Origin: Paracoccus homiensis
GTDB taxonomy: Bacteria > Pseudomonadota > Alphaproteobacteria > Rhodobacterales > Rhodobacteraceae
Length of the DNA stretch: 64,000 nt
Direction of reading: 5' to 3'
Assembly: GCF_900111675.1 (NCBI RefSeq)
Contig: NZ_FOHO01000008.1
Coordinates: 1-64,000 of the forward strand
Under the pieces are notes generated by a model that did no database searches, was not told the DNA's origin, and worked only from the letters and a program-made list of their open reading frames with translations. The stretch's first letter is position 1. Each line of letters opens with the position of its first letter. Below, in pieces: positions 45,468 to 55,155 of this stretch. Made by a program: the position numbers and the translations under genes.

Positions 45468-46565
45468 CTAGATCGCGATTCCGACAAGTTTCCACGCACG
45501 GCGCAGCAAGACCGCCTCGATCGTGCCGCGCCCGGCGATGGCGGTGACGGCATCCATCGTCTGATCGGCCCATTGCTGAAAGCTGGCCATCGGATTGTTC
45601 AGCTGTTGCAGGGCACGGTACCAGACCTGACCGGGCAGTTCCCAGGACTTGCCGCCGATATAGTTGCAGAACAGGTAGAAGGCGTGGTTCGGAATGCCCG
45701 AATTGATATGCACGCCGCCGTTGTCTTCGGTCGTGGTCACGAAATGGTCCATGTGCCAGGGCTGCGGGTCCTGGCCCAGAAGATCGTCGGCATAGGCCGT
45801 GCCGGGGGCCTTCATGCTGCGCAGCGCGACGCCGTTGATGCCAGGGCCCAGAATGCCGCGACCGACCAGCCAGTCGGCGTCGTGGATCTGCTGGCCCAGG
45901 CTGCGTTGCAACGACAGGGCGCCAAACACGTCGGCGATGCTTTCGTTCAGTGCGCCCGACTGGTTTTCATAGATCAGACCGCCGGAATGCTGGATCACGC
46001 CATGGGCCATTTCATGGCCGATCACCGACAGTTCCAGAAAGGTGCGGAACACTTCGCCGTCGCCGGTGCCATAGGCCATCTGGTCGCCGTTCCAGAAGGC
46101 GTTGTTGTAATTGCGCCGGTGCCGCACCGTCGCGATCAGCGGCATGCCCGCCCCGTCCAGCGAGTTGCGGCCATATTCATCGGCAAACAGCGAAAACACC
46201 TGACCCGCGCCGTCATAGGCCAGATCGACATCCGCATCCCCGGTCGCGTCGTCACCTTCGGCCCGCACCAGCCTGCCAGGCAGGGCGGCCTTGCCGTCGC
46301 CATCGTGAATGCGGCGGTCGGGACAGCAAAGCCCCTCGGCAGGGCTGACGGCGTGGGGGGCAAAGGTGCCGCCATCCTGCGCGGGTGGCGGCGGGCTGAC
46401 ATGTTCGGCGCGTTCGTCGCGCAGGGCGGCATTCTGTTTCAGAAGCGACCGCGCCATGCGCGCCGTCTTGTCATCGCCCCGCAGCGCCATCACCCGCAGC
46501 ATATGCGGCGGGACGATGCAGTTCAGCGGGTTGTGCGGCGACGAACAGCCAAGGGACAGGCACAT
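45468..46565 (-). CDS. Protealysin-type M4 metalloprotease
   Basis: A thermolysin-family (M4) zinc peptidase, 365 aa. Zinc ligands are H184 and H188 in HEMAH, with the third ligand E208 in NESIADVFG. The N-terminus has no signal peptide; it starts with a short propeptide bearing the protealysin PPHML motif (19-23, in IVPPHMLRVMALRG), which separates this class from thermolysins with long secreted propeptides. The catalytic His lies in the GGVHINSGIPNHAFY segment. The TTG at 46571 is less likely than the ATG at 46565. It is upstream of the inhibitor-like gene. Confidence 0.9.
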   Translation of the reverse strand: MCLSLGCSSPHNPLNCIVPPHMLRVMALRGDDKTARMARSLLKQNAALRDERAEHVSPPPPAQDGGTFAPHAVSPAEGLCCPDRRIHDGDGKAALPGRLVRAEGDDATGDADVDLAYDGAGQVFSLFADEYGRNSLDGAGMPLIATVRHRRNYNNAFWNGDQMAYGTGDGEVFRTFLELSVIGHEMAHGVIQHSGGLIYENQSGALNESIADVFGALSLQRSLGQQIHDADWLVGRGILGPGINGVALRSMKAPGTAYADDLLGQDPQPWHMDHFVTTTEDNGGVHINSGIPNHAFYLFCNYIGGKSWELPGQVWYRALQQLNNPMASFQQWADQTMDAVTAIAGRGTIEAVLLRRAWKLVGIAI

Positions 46566-46629
46566 GGGCAACTCCGTTCCAGATGGTTCGCGCTATGGTA
46601 GCACGGAACACATCGAGAACGAACGCCCT

Positions 46630-47637
<1,008 letters not shown>

Positions 47638-47641
47638 GTTC

Positions 47642-48490
47642 TTATTTCTCCGTCTCGACCAGACCTTTGACGAACAGCTTTTGCATGCCGATGACGACCG
47701 CGACGGGCGGCAGCATCGCCATGACAGCGGTCGCCATGACCAGATGCCATTGCGGCAGACCATCCACCGCGTCGGCCATGCGTTTGATGCCCGCGACGAT
47801 GGTATAGTACTGCGCGTCTGTGGTGATGAGCAGCGGCCAGAGATATTGGTTCCAGCCATAGATGAACAGGATGACGAACAGCGCCGCCATATTGGTCCGC
47901 GACAATGGCAGCAGGATGTCGCGGAAGAATTTCATGGGGCCCGCGCCGTCGATGCGTGCGGCCTCGACCAGCTCGTCCGGCATGGTCAGGAACACCTGCC
48001 GGAACAGGAAGGTCGCTGTGGCGCTGGCGATCAGCGGGATCGACAGGCCGGCATAGCTGTTCAACAGGCCCAGACCGGCCACGACCTGGAAGGTCGGCAC
48101 GATCCGCACCTCGACCGGCAGCATCAGCGTCACGAAGATGCACCAGAAGGCCAGCCCGCGCAGCGGAAAGCGGAAATAGACGATGGCAAAGGCCGACAGG
48201 ATCGAGATGGCGATCTTGCCCAATGCGATGGCCAGCGCCATGATCAGGCTGTTCAGCATCATCCGCGCGACCGGGGGCGTGCCGCTGGTCGAGACGCCGG
48301 AATCCAGCATGCGGCTGTAATTCTCGATCAGATGCGGGCCGGGCAAAAGGGGGATGGTGCCCGACATGAAGTCGGTCGCCGTATGGGTCGAGGCGACAAA
48401 GGCCACCCACAGGGGCAGACCCACGACGACGACGCCAAGGATCAGCACCAGGTGGGACAGGATGTTCAGTCCGGGGCGGTTCTCGATCAT
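47642..48490 (-). CDS. ugpE: Glycerol-3-phosphate ABC transporter permease UgpE
   Basis: Inner-membrane permease, 282 aa, with about six helices. The coupling loop to UgpC is the EAA motif [20 protein letters not shown] (about 184-203). It starts at the last base of the ugpA stop codon (TGATG), so the two permeases are coupled. The gene order B-A-E-C is the usual ugp order. Confidence 0.93.
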   Translation of the reverse strand: MIENRPGLNILSHLVLILGVVVVGLPLWVAFVASTHTATDFMSGTIPLLPGPHLIENYSRMLDSGVSTSGTPPVARMMLNSLIMALAIALGKIAISILSAFAIVYFRFPLRGLAFWCIFVTLMLPVEVRIVPTFQVVAGLGLLNSYAGLSIPLIASATATFLFRQVFLTMPDELVEAARIDGAGPMKFFRDILLPLSRTNMAALFVILFIYGWNQYLWPLLITTDAQYYTIVAGIKRMADAVDGLPQWHLVMATAVMAMLPPVAVVIGMQKLFVKGLVETEK

Positions 48491-49368
48491 CAGTATTCGA
48501 CCTTCTTTTCGACCCAGCGGAACTGCACGACCGTCAGGGCGATCACCAGCAGCATCAGCACAACCGATTGCGCCGCCGAACTGCCGATATTCTGACCCAC
48601 GAAGCCATCGAAATAGACCTTGTAGACCATGATGTTGGTGGCCTGCGCCGGTCCGCCTTCTGTCGTGGCGTCGATGACGCCGAAGGTGTCGAACATGGCG
48701 TAGACGATATTGACGACCAGCAGGAAGAAGGTCGTCGGCGACAAAAGCGGGAAGGTGATGTCGAAAAAGCGCCGGATCGGGCCTGCGCCGTCGATCGCCG
48801 CAGCCTCGCGCAGCGACGCCGGGATCGCCTGAAGACCCGCCACGAAGAACAGGAAGTTATAGCTGATCTGCTTCCACGCGCTGGCGATCACCACCAGGCC
48901 CATCGCCTGATTGGGGTTCTGGATGTGGTTCCAGTCATAGCCGATCAGGTCCAGCGCATAGGGCAGGACGCCGATGGTGGGGTTGAAGATGAACCACCAC
49001 AGGATACCCGCAACGGCCGGCGCGACCGCATAGGGCCAGACCAGCAGCGTCGTATAGATGCGCGAAGACCGCAGCATCCGGTCGACCGAGACCGCCATCA
49101 GCAGCGATACCCCCATCGACAACAGCGTGACCGACACCGCAAAGACGGCCGTCACCTGAAGGGAATTCATGTATTCGGGGCTGTCGACCAGCGCCCGGAA
49201 ATTGGCCAGCCCGACAAAGCTGGTCTTGATGCCGAAAGCGTCCTCGCGAAGAAAGCTTTGCCAGATGGCCTGACCCGCCGGCCACAGAAAGAAGATGAAG
49301 GTGATGGCAAGCTGCGGCGCCAGCAAAAGCCAGGGCAGCAATTGGTTGCTGAAGATGGTGCGCTTCAT
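48490..49368 (-). CDS. ugpA: Glycerol-3-phosphate ABC transporter permease UgpA
   Basis: Inner-membrane permease, 292 aa, about six helices. The EAA loop is [15 protein letters not shown]. It starts [20 protein letters not shown], typical of UgpA. The ATG at 49368 follows the ugpB-ugpA hairpin. A 36-codon upstream extension in frame lacks family resemblance. Confidence 0.93.
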   Translation of the reverse strand: MKRTIFSNQLLPWLLLAPQLAITFIFFLWPAGQAIWQSFLREDAFGIKTSFVGLANFRALVDSPEYMNSLQVTAVFAVSVTLLSMGVSLLMAVSVDRMLRSSRIYTTLLVWPYAVAPAVAGILWWFIFNPTIGVLPYALDLIGYDWNHIQNPNQAMGLVVIASAWKQISYNFLFFVAGLQAIPASLREAAAIDGAGPIRRFFDITFPLLSPTTFFLLVVNIVYAMFDTFGVIDATTEGGPAQATNIMVYKVYFDGFVGQNIGSSAAQSVVLMLLVIALTVVQFRWVEKKVEY

Positions 49369-49396
49369 CGGATGTCCGGTCGGAAGAATAGGAACA

Positions 49397-49420
49397 GGGG
49401 CCACGCGGCTGCGCGGCCCC
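49397..49420 (-). terminator. Intercistronic hairpin between ugpB and ugpA
   Basis: GGGGCCGCGC pairs with GCGTGGCCCC (one G-U) across a 4-base loop, with no T-run after it. Such hairpins after the binding-protein gene usually protect its mRNA or attenuate, giving more UgpB than permease. I read it as a processing or attenuation site, not a full terminator. Confidence 0.55.
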
Positions 49421-49440
49421 CTTTGTGGGGTAAGACGGGC

Positions 49441-50760
49441 TTACTGGTTCTGCGCCGCGAATTCCTGGATCAGCTTGTTGCCACGCTCGACAACGCCGTC
49501 CAATGCGCCCTGCGCGTCCTTGGCACCCGAAAGCAACTGCTCGAACTCTTCGTCGATGATGCCGCGGATCTGGACGTAGTTGCCGAAACGCAGCCCTTTC
49601 GAGTTCTCGGTCGGCGCGTTCAGCGTGATCTGCTGCAGCCCGACTTCGGCGCCCGGATTTTCGGAATAGTAGTTCTGTTCCTTGCCCAGGTCATAGGCCG
49701 CCTGCGTGATCGGCAGATAGCCCGAGAACTGGTGCCAGTCGGCCTGAACTTCGGGGCTGGACAGGTATTCGAAGAACTTGGCCGTGCCGGCATATTCTTC
49801 GTCCGACTTGCCCGACAGCACCCACAGGGTCGCGCCGCCGATGATCGAGTTCTGCGGTGCGCCCTCGATATCGTCGTAATAGGGCAGCATGCCGAAGCCG
49901 ACTTCGAAGTCCTGGGCGTTGGCCATGACACCGGCGCGGCTGGCCGAGCTGTTCATGATCATGGCGCATTCCTGCGAATAGAACATCGGGGGGGCGTTGT
50001 CGCCGCCGACCGGGCCGCCATATTTGAAGATGCCTTCATCGGCCCATTTCTTCAGCGTGGTCCAGTGCTGCACCTGGGCCGGGCCGTTGACGGTCAGCTC
50101 GCTGTCCAGACCGCCGAAGCCGTTCTGGTTGGTGCCGATGGGCTGGTTGTGCCAGGCGCTGAAATTCTCGGTCTGGATCCAGCTGATCCAGCCAGTGGTA
50201 AAGCCGCAGCTGGCCGCGCCGCTTTCCATGATCTTCTTGGAAAATTCTTCCATCTCGCCCCAGGTCTTCGGGGGCTGTTCCGGATCGAGGCCGGCTTTTT
50301 CGAACACGTCCTTGTTGTAATACAGGATCGGGGTCGAGCTGTTGAACGGCATCGACAGCATGTTGCCATCGGTATCGGTGTAATAACCCACGACGGCGGG
50401 CAGGAAGGCGTTCTGATCGAACTGGACGTCATTGTCCTGCATCAGCTGATAGACCGGGACGATGGCGCCCTCGGCGGCCATCATCGTGCCGGTGCCGACC
50501 TCGAAGACCTGCACGATGGCGGGCTGTTCCTTGGCGCGGAACGCCGCGATCGCCGCGGTCATCGTTTCGGGATAGGTGCCCTTGTAGGACGGGATGACGT
50601 TATAGTCGTCCTGGCTGTCGTTGAAGCCCTTGACGATTTCTTCCAGCTTGGCGCCCAGTTCGCCACCCATGGCGTGCCACCACTGGATATCGGTTTTGGC
50701 ATGGGCGGCCGACAGCGACGCGACAAGCGCCACCGCGGATGCGGTGATCAGACGGTTCAT
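49441..50760 (-). CDS. ugpB: Glycerol-3-phosphate-binding periplasmic protein
   Basis: Solute-binding protein of the sn-glycerol-3-phosphate (and glycerophosphodiester) importer, 439 aa. The signal peptide is MNRLITASAVALVASLSAAHA, then KTDIQWWHAMGG. The W-H pair and the GTGTMMAAEG segment are typical of UgpB, and a FASAWHNQPIGT-like loop (SAWHNQPIGT) is also present. The ATG at 50760 follows GGGAGGG. It is first in the operon, so it is the most expressed gene. The G3P substrate is a family-level inference. Confidence 0.93.
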   Translation of the reverse strand: MNRLITASAVALVASLSAAHAKTDIQWWHAMGGELGAKLEEIVKGFNDSQDDYNVIPSYKGTYPETMTAAIAAFRAKEQPAIVQVFEVGTGTMMAAEGAIVPVYQLMQDNDVQFDQNAFLPAVVGYYTDTDGNMLSMPFNSSTPILYYNKDVFEKAGLDPEQPPKTWGEMEEFSKKIMESGAASCGFTTGWISWIQTENFSAWHNQPIGTNQNGFGGLDSELTVNGPAQVQHWTTLKKWADEGIFKYGGPVGGDNAPPMFYSQECAMIMNSSASRAGVMANAQDFEVGFGMLPYYDDIEGAPQNSIIGGATLWVLSGKSDEEYAGTAKFFEYLSSPEVQADWHQFSGYLPITQAAYDLGKEQNYYSENPGAEVGLQQITLNAPTENSKGLRFGNYVQIRGIIDEEFEQLLSGAKDAQGALDGVVERGNKLIQEFAAQNQ

Positions 50761-50822
50761 AAGGTTCCCTCCCAATGGAGTTGCGTTTCGGACGCTGGCC
50801 TAGCGGTCAAGCGTGACGAACA

Positions 50823-50837
50823 CACAACATTATTGTG
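50823..50837. promoter_or_regulatory. Candidate operator upstream of ugpB
   Basis: CACAA-N5-TTGTG forms a perfect 5-bp inverted repeat, 63 bases before ugpB, within the only AT-rich part of the promoter region. A two-fold-symmetric repressor or activator could bind here. The regulator is unknown and no regulator gene is adjacent. Confidence 0.35.
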
Positions 50838-50929
50838 AAGGAAATGTGACAGTATTTGATCGGATGGTCAACGCTTGGGTGCGAATTGTGTTGCGGCGGG
50901 TTTCGAAAATTTTCCCTGATATTCGTATG

Positions 50930-50956
50930 GGTTGCGCGCATGTTCAGCGCGCAACC
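50930..50956 (-). terminator. Hairpin downstream of the DUF808 gene
   Basis: GGTTGCGCGC and GCGCGCAACC pair perfectly (10 bp) with a 7-base loop, 13 bases past the DUF808 stop. There is no T-run, so it may stabilise the 3' end rather than terminate alone. Confidence 0.5.
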
Positions 50957-50969
50957 GTGCGACGGGGGA

Positions 50970-51968
50970 TCATTCCGCCGCGTCACCGCCCTTGAAGCGC
51001 GCGATCAGCGGCAGCACCGTCGCGGCCAGCAGCGGGTTGATCGCCCGCTCGACCACGGGGATCAGGATCAGGCCAAGCGCCAAACCGAAGACGCCGTCGA
51101 AAAACGCCGTGGTGGCCCATGCGGCAAGGCCCTGGATGCCGGCTGCGGCATGGCCCGCGATTTCGGCCATGTGGTGGATCCAGTCATAGGGCGCGTGCCA
51201 GCCCAGATCGGCCAGCCCGTGGCTCACGATATTGCCGCCGACCCACAGCATCGCGGCGGTGCCGACGATGGTCAGCGCCTTCATGAAGCCCGGCATGAAC
51301 TTGACGATCCCGCGCCCCAGCGCCGCCAGAAGGCCGCCACGTTCGGTCGCAAGATGCATCCCCACGTCATCGGCCTTCACGATCAGCGCCACCGCGCCAT
51401 AGACCGCGATCGTGATGCCGACGGCGACCACCGCCAGAATGATCGCCTTCATCAAAAGGGTATCGGTCGCGGGAATGGTGGACAGGGCAATGGTCATGAT
51501 CTCAGCCGACAGGATGAAATCGGTCTTGATCGCCCCTGCGACGCGCTGTTCCTCCAGCGCGGCGCCGCCGCCTTCGGGATGGGTGTGCTTTTCGCTGTCA
51601 TGCCGGTCGCCGCGATGGGCAAAGACATGGGCGATCTTCTCGGCGCCCTCAAAGCACAGATAGGCGCCGCCGATCATCAGAAGCGGCGTGATCAGCCAGG
51701 GCGCAAAGACCGACAGGATCAGCGCGACGGGCAGCAGGATCACCAGCTTGTTGAAAAACGACCCTCTGGCGATCTTCCAGACGATGGGCAACTCTCGCTC
51801 GGCCTTGAAGCCGTGCAGGTATTTCGGCGTGACCGCCGCATCGTCGATCAGCGCACCGGCCGCCTTGGCCCCGGCCTTGGCCGCCTGTCCGGCCACATCG
51901 TCGATCGATGCCGCCGCCACCTTGGAAATGCTGGCAACGTCGTCCAGCAGCGCGATTAGCCCGCTCAT
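50970..51968 (-). CDS. DUF808 membrane protein (YedI-like)
   Basis: A 332-aa inner-membrane protein of the DUF808/YedI family. It starts SGLIALLDDVASISKVAAASIDDVAGQAAKAG and has ALIDDAAVTPKYLHG, the family signature, followed by several hydrophobic segments (about 73-100, 165-200, 225-255, 285-315). A His-rich loop (HVFAHRGDRHDSEKHTH) around residues 114-130 could bind metal. The function is unknown. Confidence 0.9.
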   Translation of the reverse strand: MSGLIALLDDVASISKVAAASIDDVAGQAAKAGAKAAGALIDDAAVTPKYLHGFKAERELPIVWKIARGSFFNKLVILLPVALILSVFAPWLITPLLMIGGAYLCFEGAEKIAHVFAHRGDRHDSEKHTHPEGGGAALEEQRVAGAIKTDFILSAEIMTIALSTIPATDTLLMKAIILAVVAVGITIAVYGAVALIVKADDVGMHLATERGGLLAALGRGIVKFMPGFMKALTIVGTAAMLWVGGNIVSHGLADLGWHAPYDWIHHMAEIAGHAAAGIQGLAAWATTAFFDGVFGLALGLILIPVVERAINPLLAATVLPLIARFKGGDAAE

Positions 51969-52048
51969 CAGTCCTACCTGTCCCGTTCATCGCAGTTACC
52001 CGACCTTTCACTGCAACGCAGGCTGGCGCAACCCGGTTCACCCCACGT

Positions 52049-52077
52049 AAAAGCCCGCGCCGAGGGGTGGCGCGGGC
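52049..52077 (-). terminator. Terminator after the fasciclin gene
   Basis: On the minus strand GCCCGCGCC pairs with GGCGCGGGC over a 7-base loop and is followed by TTTT. It lies 42 bases past the stop at 52119. Confidence 0.85.
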
Positions 52078-52118
52078 CAGTGGCCTGCCGGGGACTGGCA
52101 GGCGCGTCCGTGCGTGAC

Positions 52119-52679
52119 TTACATCTTGGGCATCAGCACGGTGTCGATGACGTGGATCACGCCGTTCGACTGATCGACATCGGGAATGTTCACCGTGGCG
52201 ACATTGCCGTTTTCATCGGTCAGTTGCAGCGCGTTGTTGTCGGGGTTGATCGAGGCGGTCAGAACGCAGCCGCCCACCGTTTCGACCGGATGCTGGCCGC
52301 CGTCATCCATGATCATCTTGCCGATGGCCGGCGACATCGCATCCGCCGCGACGACGTGGCAGGTCAGCACTTTGGCCAGCTGATCCTTGTTTTCAGGCTT
52401 CAGCAGGTCCGCCACCGCGGCTTCGGGAAGTTTGGCGAAGGCGGCATTGGTCGGCGCAAAGACGGTGAAGGGGCCGGGGCCGGACAGCGTATCAACCAGC
52501 CCGGCAGCCTTGACGGCCTCGACCAGGGTGGTGTGATCGGCCGAGTTCACGGCATTCTCGACGATGTTCTTGTTGGGAAACATCTCGGCGCCGCCGACCA
52601 TGGTGTTGGCGGCAAAGGCTGCGACCGACAGGGTTGCGGTGACGGCAGTGGCGCCCAGGGCGGTGAAAATACGGTTCAT
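52119..52679 (-). CDS. Secreted fasciclin-domain protein
   Basis: A 186-aa exported protein with one FAS1 domain. The signal peptide ends near AAFA/ANTM. FAS1 box H1 is FTVFAPTNAAF and H2 is GVIHVIDTVLMP. FAS1 proteins mediate adhesion or extracytoplasmic interactions. It follows the sigma/anti-sigma pair on the same strand, so it is the likely target of that sigma factor. A strong AGGAAC ribosome-binding site precedes it, and a terminator follows. Confidence 0.92.
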   Translation of the reverse strand: MNRIFTALGATAVTATLSVAAFAANTMVGGAEMFPNKNIVENAVNSADHTTLVEAVKAAGLVDTLSGPGPFTVFAPTNAAFAKLPEAAVADLLKPENKDQLAKVLTCHVVAADAMSPAIGKMIMDDGGQHPVETVGGCVLTASINPDNNALQLTDENGNVATVNIPDVDQSNGVIHVIDTVLMPKM

Positions 52680-52745
52680 GTGAAGTTCCTCCGTGTGGCA
52701 TTTCAGCGGACCGATCGGGTCCGGATGCCAACAACCACGCAGGAA

Positions 52746-52770
52746 GGCGGGCAGAAGTTGCCTGCCCGCC
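52746..52770 (-). promoter_or_regulatory. Intercistronic hairpin between anti-sigma and fasciclin genes
   Basis: GGCGGGCAG / CTGCCCGCC, a 9-bp perfect stem with a 7-base loop, begins 14 bases after the anti-sigma stop. No T-run follows. It may partly terminate, so that the fasciclin gene needs its own promoter, or protect the fasciclin mRNA. Confidence 0.45.
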
Positions 52771-52784
52771 CTGAAAAACCGACA

Positions 52785-53501
52785 TCACAAACGTGTGAGG
52801 TCCGCGACGGCGACGATCGGGCCTGTCGCCTGCCCTGTGGGCGAACCACCGGCGGGTTCATCCGTCAGCGCGATCTTGATCCCCTCGGTGGGGTCCAGAT
52901 CGGCGGGCAGCTCCATCCGGGCATTGCCGCTGCGCGGGACCAGCCCGATCGAGATCGGCGCGCTGCCATCGGGCTTGATCCACCAGATCTCCAGGTCGCG
53001 GCCTTCGCCGGCCGCGCCATCCTGCAGGTCGATTTCCATCTCGCGTCCATCCAGACGGGCGGCGACACGCAGATCGCCGGCCTCGGATTGCAGCTGTGCC
53101 TGATAATCGGGCTGCGCGCCCGTCGGGGTGATCGGCGCGTTGCCGGGCAGCCACAGGAAGGCCGCGACCGCCGCCACGGCGACCAGCCCCGCCAGCGCGC
53201 CGATAGGCCCGCGCCACCAAGGGCGGGTTTCGGTCGGATCCTCGGCCAGCGGCGCCATCCCGAAGCCCAGCCTTTCGCGGATGCCCTGCTTGGCGCGGGC
53301 CGGAGCCATGACCGGCGTCAACTGCATCGCCAGACCGGCCAGCCGTTCCTGCCAGTCGCGGACCTGCTGCGCGAAGCCCGCATCCTCGGTCATGCGGGTC
53401 GTCGCGGCCTCGGCTTCGGGACCTTCCAGCAGTCCAAGCGCCAGCTCGGCCGCAAGGGCGCTGTCATGTTCATCCGGGGTCAGGGGGGTGTCTTCGGTCA
53501 T
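52785..53501 (-). CDS. rskA: Anti-sigma-K factor RskA-like
   Basis: A 238-aa single-pass membrane anti-sigma factor. Residues 1-100 are the cytoplasmic sigma-binding region (DSALAAELALGLLEG..., then WQERLAGLAMQLTPV). One helix lies at about 109-127, followed by a periplasmic RskA C-terminal domain (LEIWWIKPDGSAPISIGLVP). It has no zinc HxxxCxxC motif, unlike ZAS anti-sigmas. The start at 53501 overlaps the sigma stop (ATGA). It keeps the sigma factor inactive until a signal, probably by regulated proteolysis as in mycobacteria; that mechanism is inference. Confidence 0.88.
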   Translation of the reverse strand: MTEDTPLTPDEHDSALAAELALGLLEGPEAEAATTRMTEDAGFAQQVRDWQERLAGLAMQLTPVMAPARAKQGIRERLGFGMAPLAEDPTETRPWWRGPIGALAGLVAVAAVAAFLWLPGNAPITPTGAQPDYQAQLQSEAGDLRVAARLDGREMEIDLQDGAAGEGRDLEIWWIKPDGSAPISIGLVPRSGNARMELPADLDPTEGIKIALTDEPAGGSPTGQATGPIVAVADLTRL

Positions 53502-54052
53502 CTGGTGACACAGTCCTTCAGGCGCAGAAGGCTGCGGCGCAGCCAGCTGCGGACGGTGTTGACGGGTTTGCCCTCGCGTTCGGCCAGATCGGCATAGGTC
53601 ACGCCTTCCAGATAGACCGCGCGCACGGCACCGGCCTGCTGATCGGCCAGCTGTGCAAGGCATTCATCCAGCATTTCCCATTCCTGCGCACGGATCGTCG
53701 CAGCCTCGGGGCTGGGCTCGCCCGAGGGCAGGACGGCCGCCGCATCGGTCGGGGCGGTCGCGGGGCGCGAACTGCGGGCCCGCAGCCTGTCGATTGCGCG
53801 ATTGCGGGCGATGGTGATCAGCCAGGTCATCGGCGACAACCCGTTCGAGGCATAGCGCGTCGCGTTCTGCCAAATCTTGATATAGACCTCTTGCAGGGTT
53901 TCTTCGGCCTCGGGCCGATCCTTCAGGACCGACAGGCAGACCGCATGCAACTTGGCCGAAGTCGCGTCATACAGCGCCTCGAACGAATCGCGGTCGCCAA
54001 GCGCGATCCGCGCGATCATTTCTTCCAGCTCTAGCCTGCGGGCATCCTGCAC
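53498..54052 (-). CDS. sigK: ECF RNA polymerase sigma factor (SigK-like)
   Basis: A 184-aa ECF sigma factor. Region 2 is [18 protein letters not shown] and [15 protein letters not shown]; region 2.4 contains [16 protein letters not shown]. Region 4 ends with [26 protein letters not shown] (helix-turn-helix). A proline/alanine linker separates the two. It forms a unit with the RskA-like anti-sigma, coupled by ATGA. On the minus strand upstream lies TTGACG-N15-CATAAG, possibly a housekeeping promoter. Targets would include the fasciclin gene. Confidence 0.92.
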   Translation of the reverse strand: MQDARRLELEEMIARIALGDRDSFEALYDATSAKLHAVCLSVLKDRPEAEETLQEVYIKIWQNATRYASNGLSPMTWLITIARNRAIDRLRARSSRPATAPTDAAAVLPSGEPSPEAATIRAQEWEMLDECLAQLADQQAGAVRAVYLEGVTYADLAEREGKPVNTVRSWLRRSLLRLKDCVTR

Positions 54053-54183
54053 GCCAAACCTCGTGGTTCCGGGATTGTTGCGGCTACCTTATGGACCGTC
54101 CCGGCACGCGTCAACGCGACCACGGCTTGCACTGTGGCTGCGAATGCGCGATCAAGGCGCGGATGCGAGGAAAGGGCCCGAGG

Positions 54184-55155
54184 ATGCTGGACGCGAACGC
54201 GAAACCTACCGAAGAGATCGACCTGCGCGAGGTGTTCGGTCTGGACAGCGACATGAAGGTGAAAGGCTTTGCCGAACGCACCGATCGCGTTCCGGAAATC
54301 GACAGCACCTACAAGTTCGATCCCGACACCACGATGGCGATCCTTGCAGGCTTTGCCTATAACCGTCGCGTCATGATCCAGGGCTATCACGGCACCGGCA
54401 AATCGACCCATATCGAACAGGTCGCCGCCCGCCTGAACTGGCCCTGTGTACGTGTGAACCTGGACAGCCATGTCAGCCGGATCGACCTGATCGGCAAGGA
54501 CGCGATCAAGCTTGTCGATGGCAAGCAGGTCACGGTGTTCCACGAAGGCATCCTGCCCTGGGCGCTGCGCAACCCGACCGCGATCGTATTCGACGAATAT
54601 GATGCAGGTCGCGCCGATGTGATGTTCGTGATCCAGCGCGTTCTGGAAACCGACGGCAAGCTGACCTTGCTGGACCAGAACGAAGTGATCACGCCGCATC
54701 CCTGTTTCCGGCTGTTCGCGACGGCGAATACCGTCGGTCTGGGCGATACGACGGGTCTTTACCATGGCACGCAGCAGATCAACCAGGGTCAGATGGACCG
54801 CTGGTCGCTGGTCTCGACGCTGAACTACCTGTCGCATGACGCCGAAACCGCGATCGTGCTGTCGAAGAACCCGACCTGGAATACGGAAAAGGGGCGCAAA
54901 TCCATCGGTCAGATGGTGACGCTGGCCGATCTGACCCGCACCGCCTTCATGCAGGGCGACCTGTCGACGGTGATGTCGCCGCGGACCGTGATCGCATGGG
55001 CGCAGAACGCGCGCATCTTCGACAATATCGGCTATGCCTTCCGCCTGACCTTCCTGAACAAATGCGACGAGTTGGAACGCCAGACGGTGGCCGAGTTCTA
55101 TCAGCGCCTGTTCGACGAGGAACTGCCCGAAAGCGCCGCCGCAAAAGCCCTGTGA
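54184..55155 (+). CDS. cobS: Cobaltochelatase subunit CobS
   Basis: AAA+ (MoxR-like) ATPase of the aerobic CobNST cobaltochelatase, which inserts Co2+ into hydrogenobyrinate a,c-diamide. The 323-aa protein has Walker [10 protein letters not shown] (67-75), Walker [14 protein letters not shown], and the sensor [15 protein letters not shown]. The start at 54184 follows GAGGAAAGGGCCCGAGG. CobS works with CobT (57003). The large subunit CobN is not in the window. No cobalamin riboswitch is visible upstream. Confidence 0.95.
   Translation: MLDANAKPTEEIDLREVFGLDSDMKVKGFAERTDRVPEIDSTYKFDPDTTMAILAGFAYNRRVMIQGYHGTGKSTHIEQVAARLNWPCVRVNLDSHVSRIDLIGKDAIKLVDGKQVTVFHEGILPWALRNPTAIVFDEYDAGRADVMFVIQRVLETDGKLTLLDQNEVITPHPCFRLFATANTVGLGDTTGLYHGTQQINQGQMDRWSLVSTLNYLSHDAETAIVLSKNPTWNTEKGRKSIGQMVTLADLTRTAFMQGDLSTVMSPRTVIAWAQNARIFDNIGYAFRLTFLNKCDELERQTVAEFYQRLFDEELPESAAAKAL

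Noticed and set aside
54053..54183. Cobalamin riboswitch ahead of cobS
   Set aside because: Only 131 bases are available, and I could not find the conserved B12-box core or a matching set of stems. An RNA-model search would be decisive.
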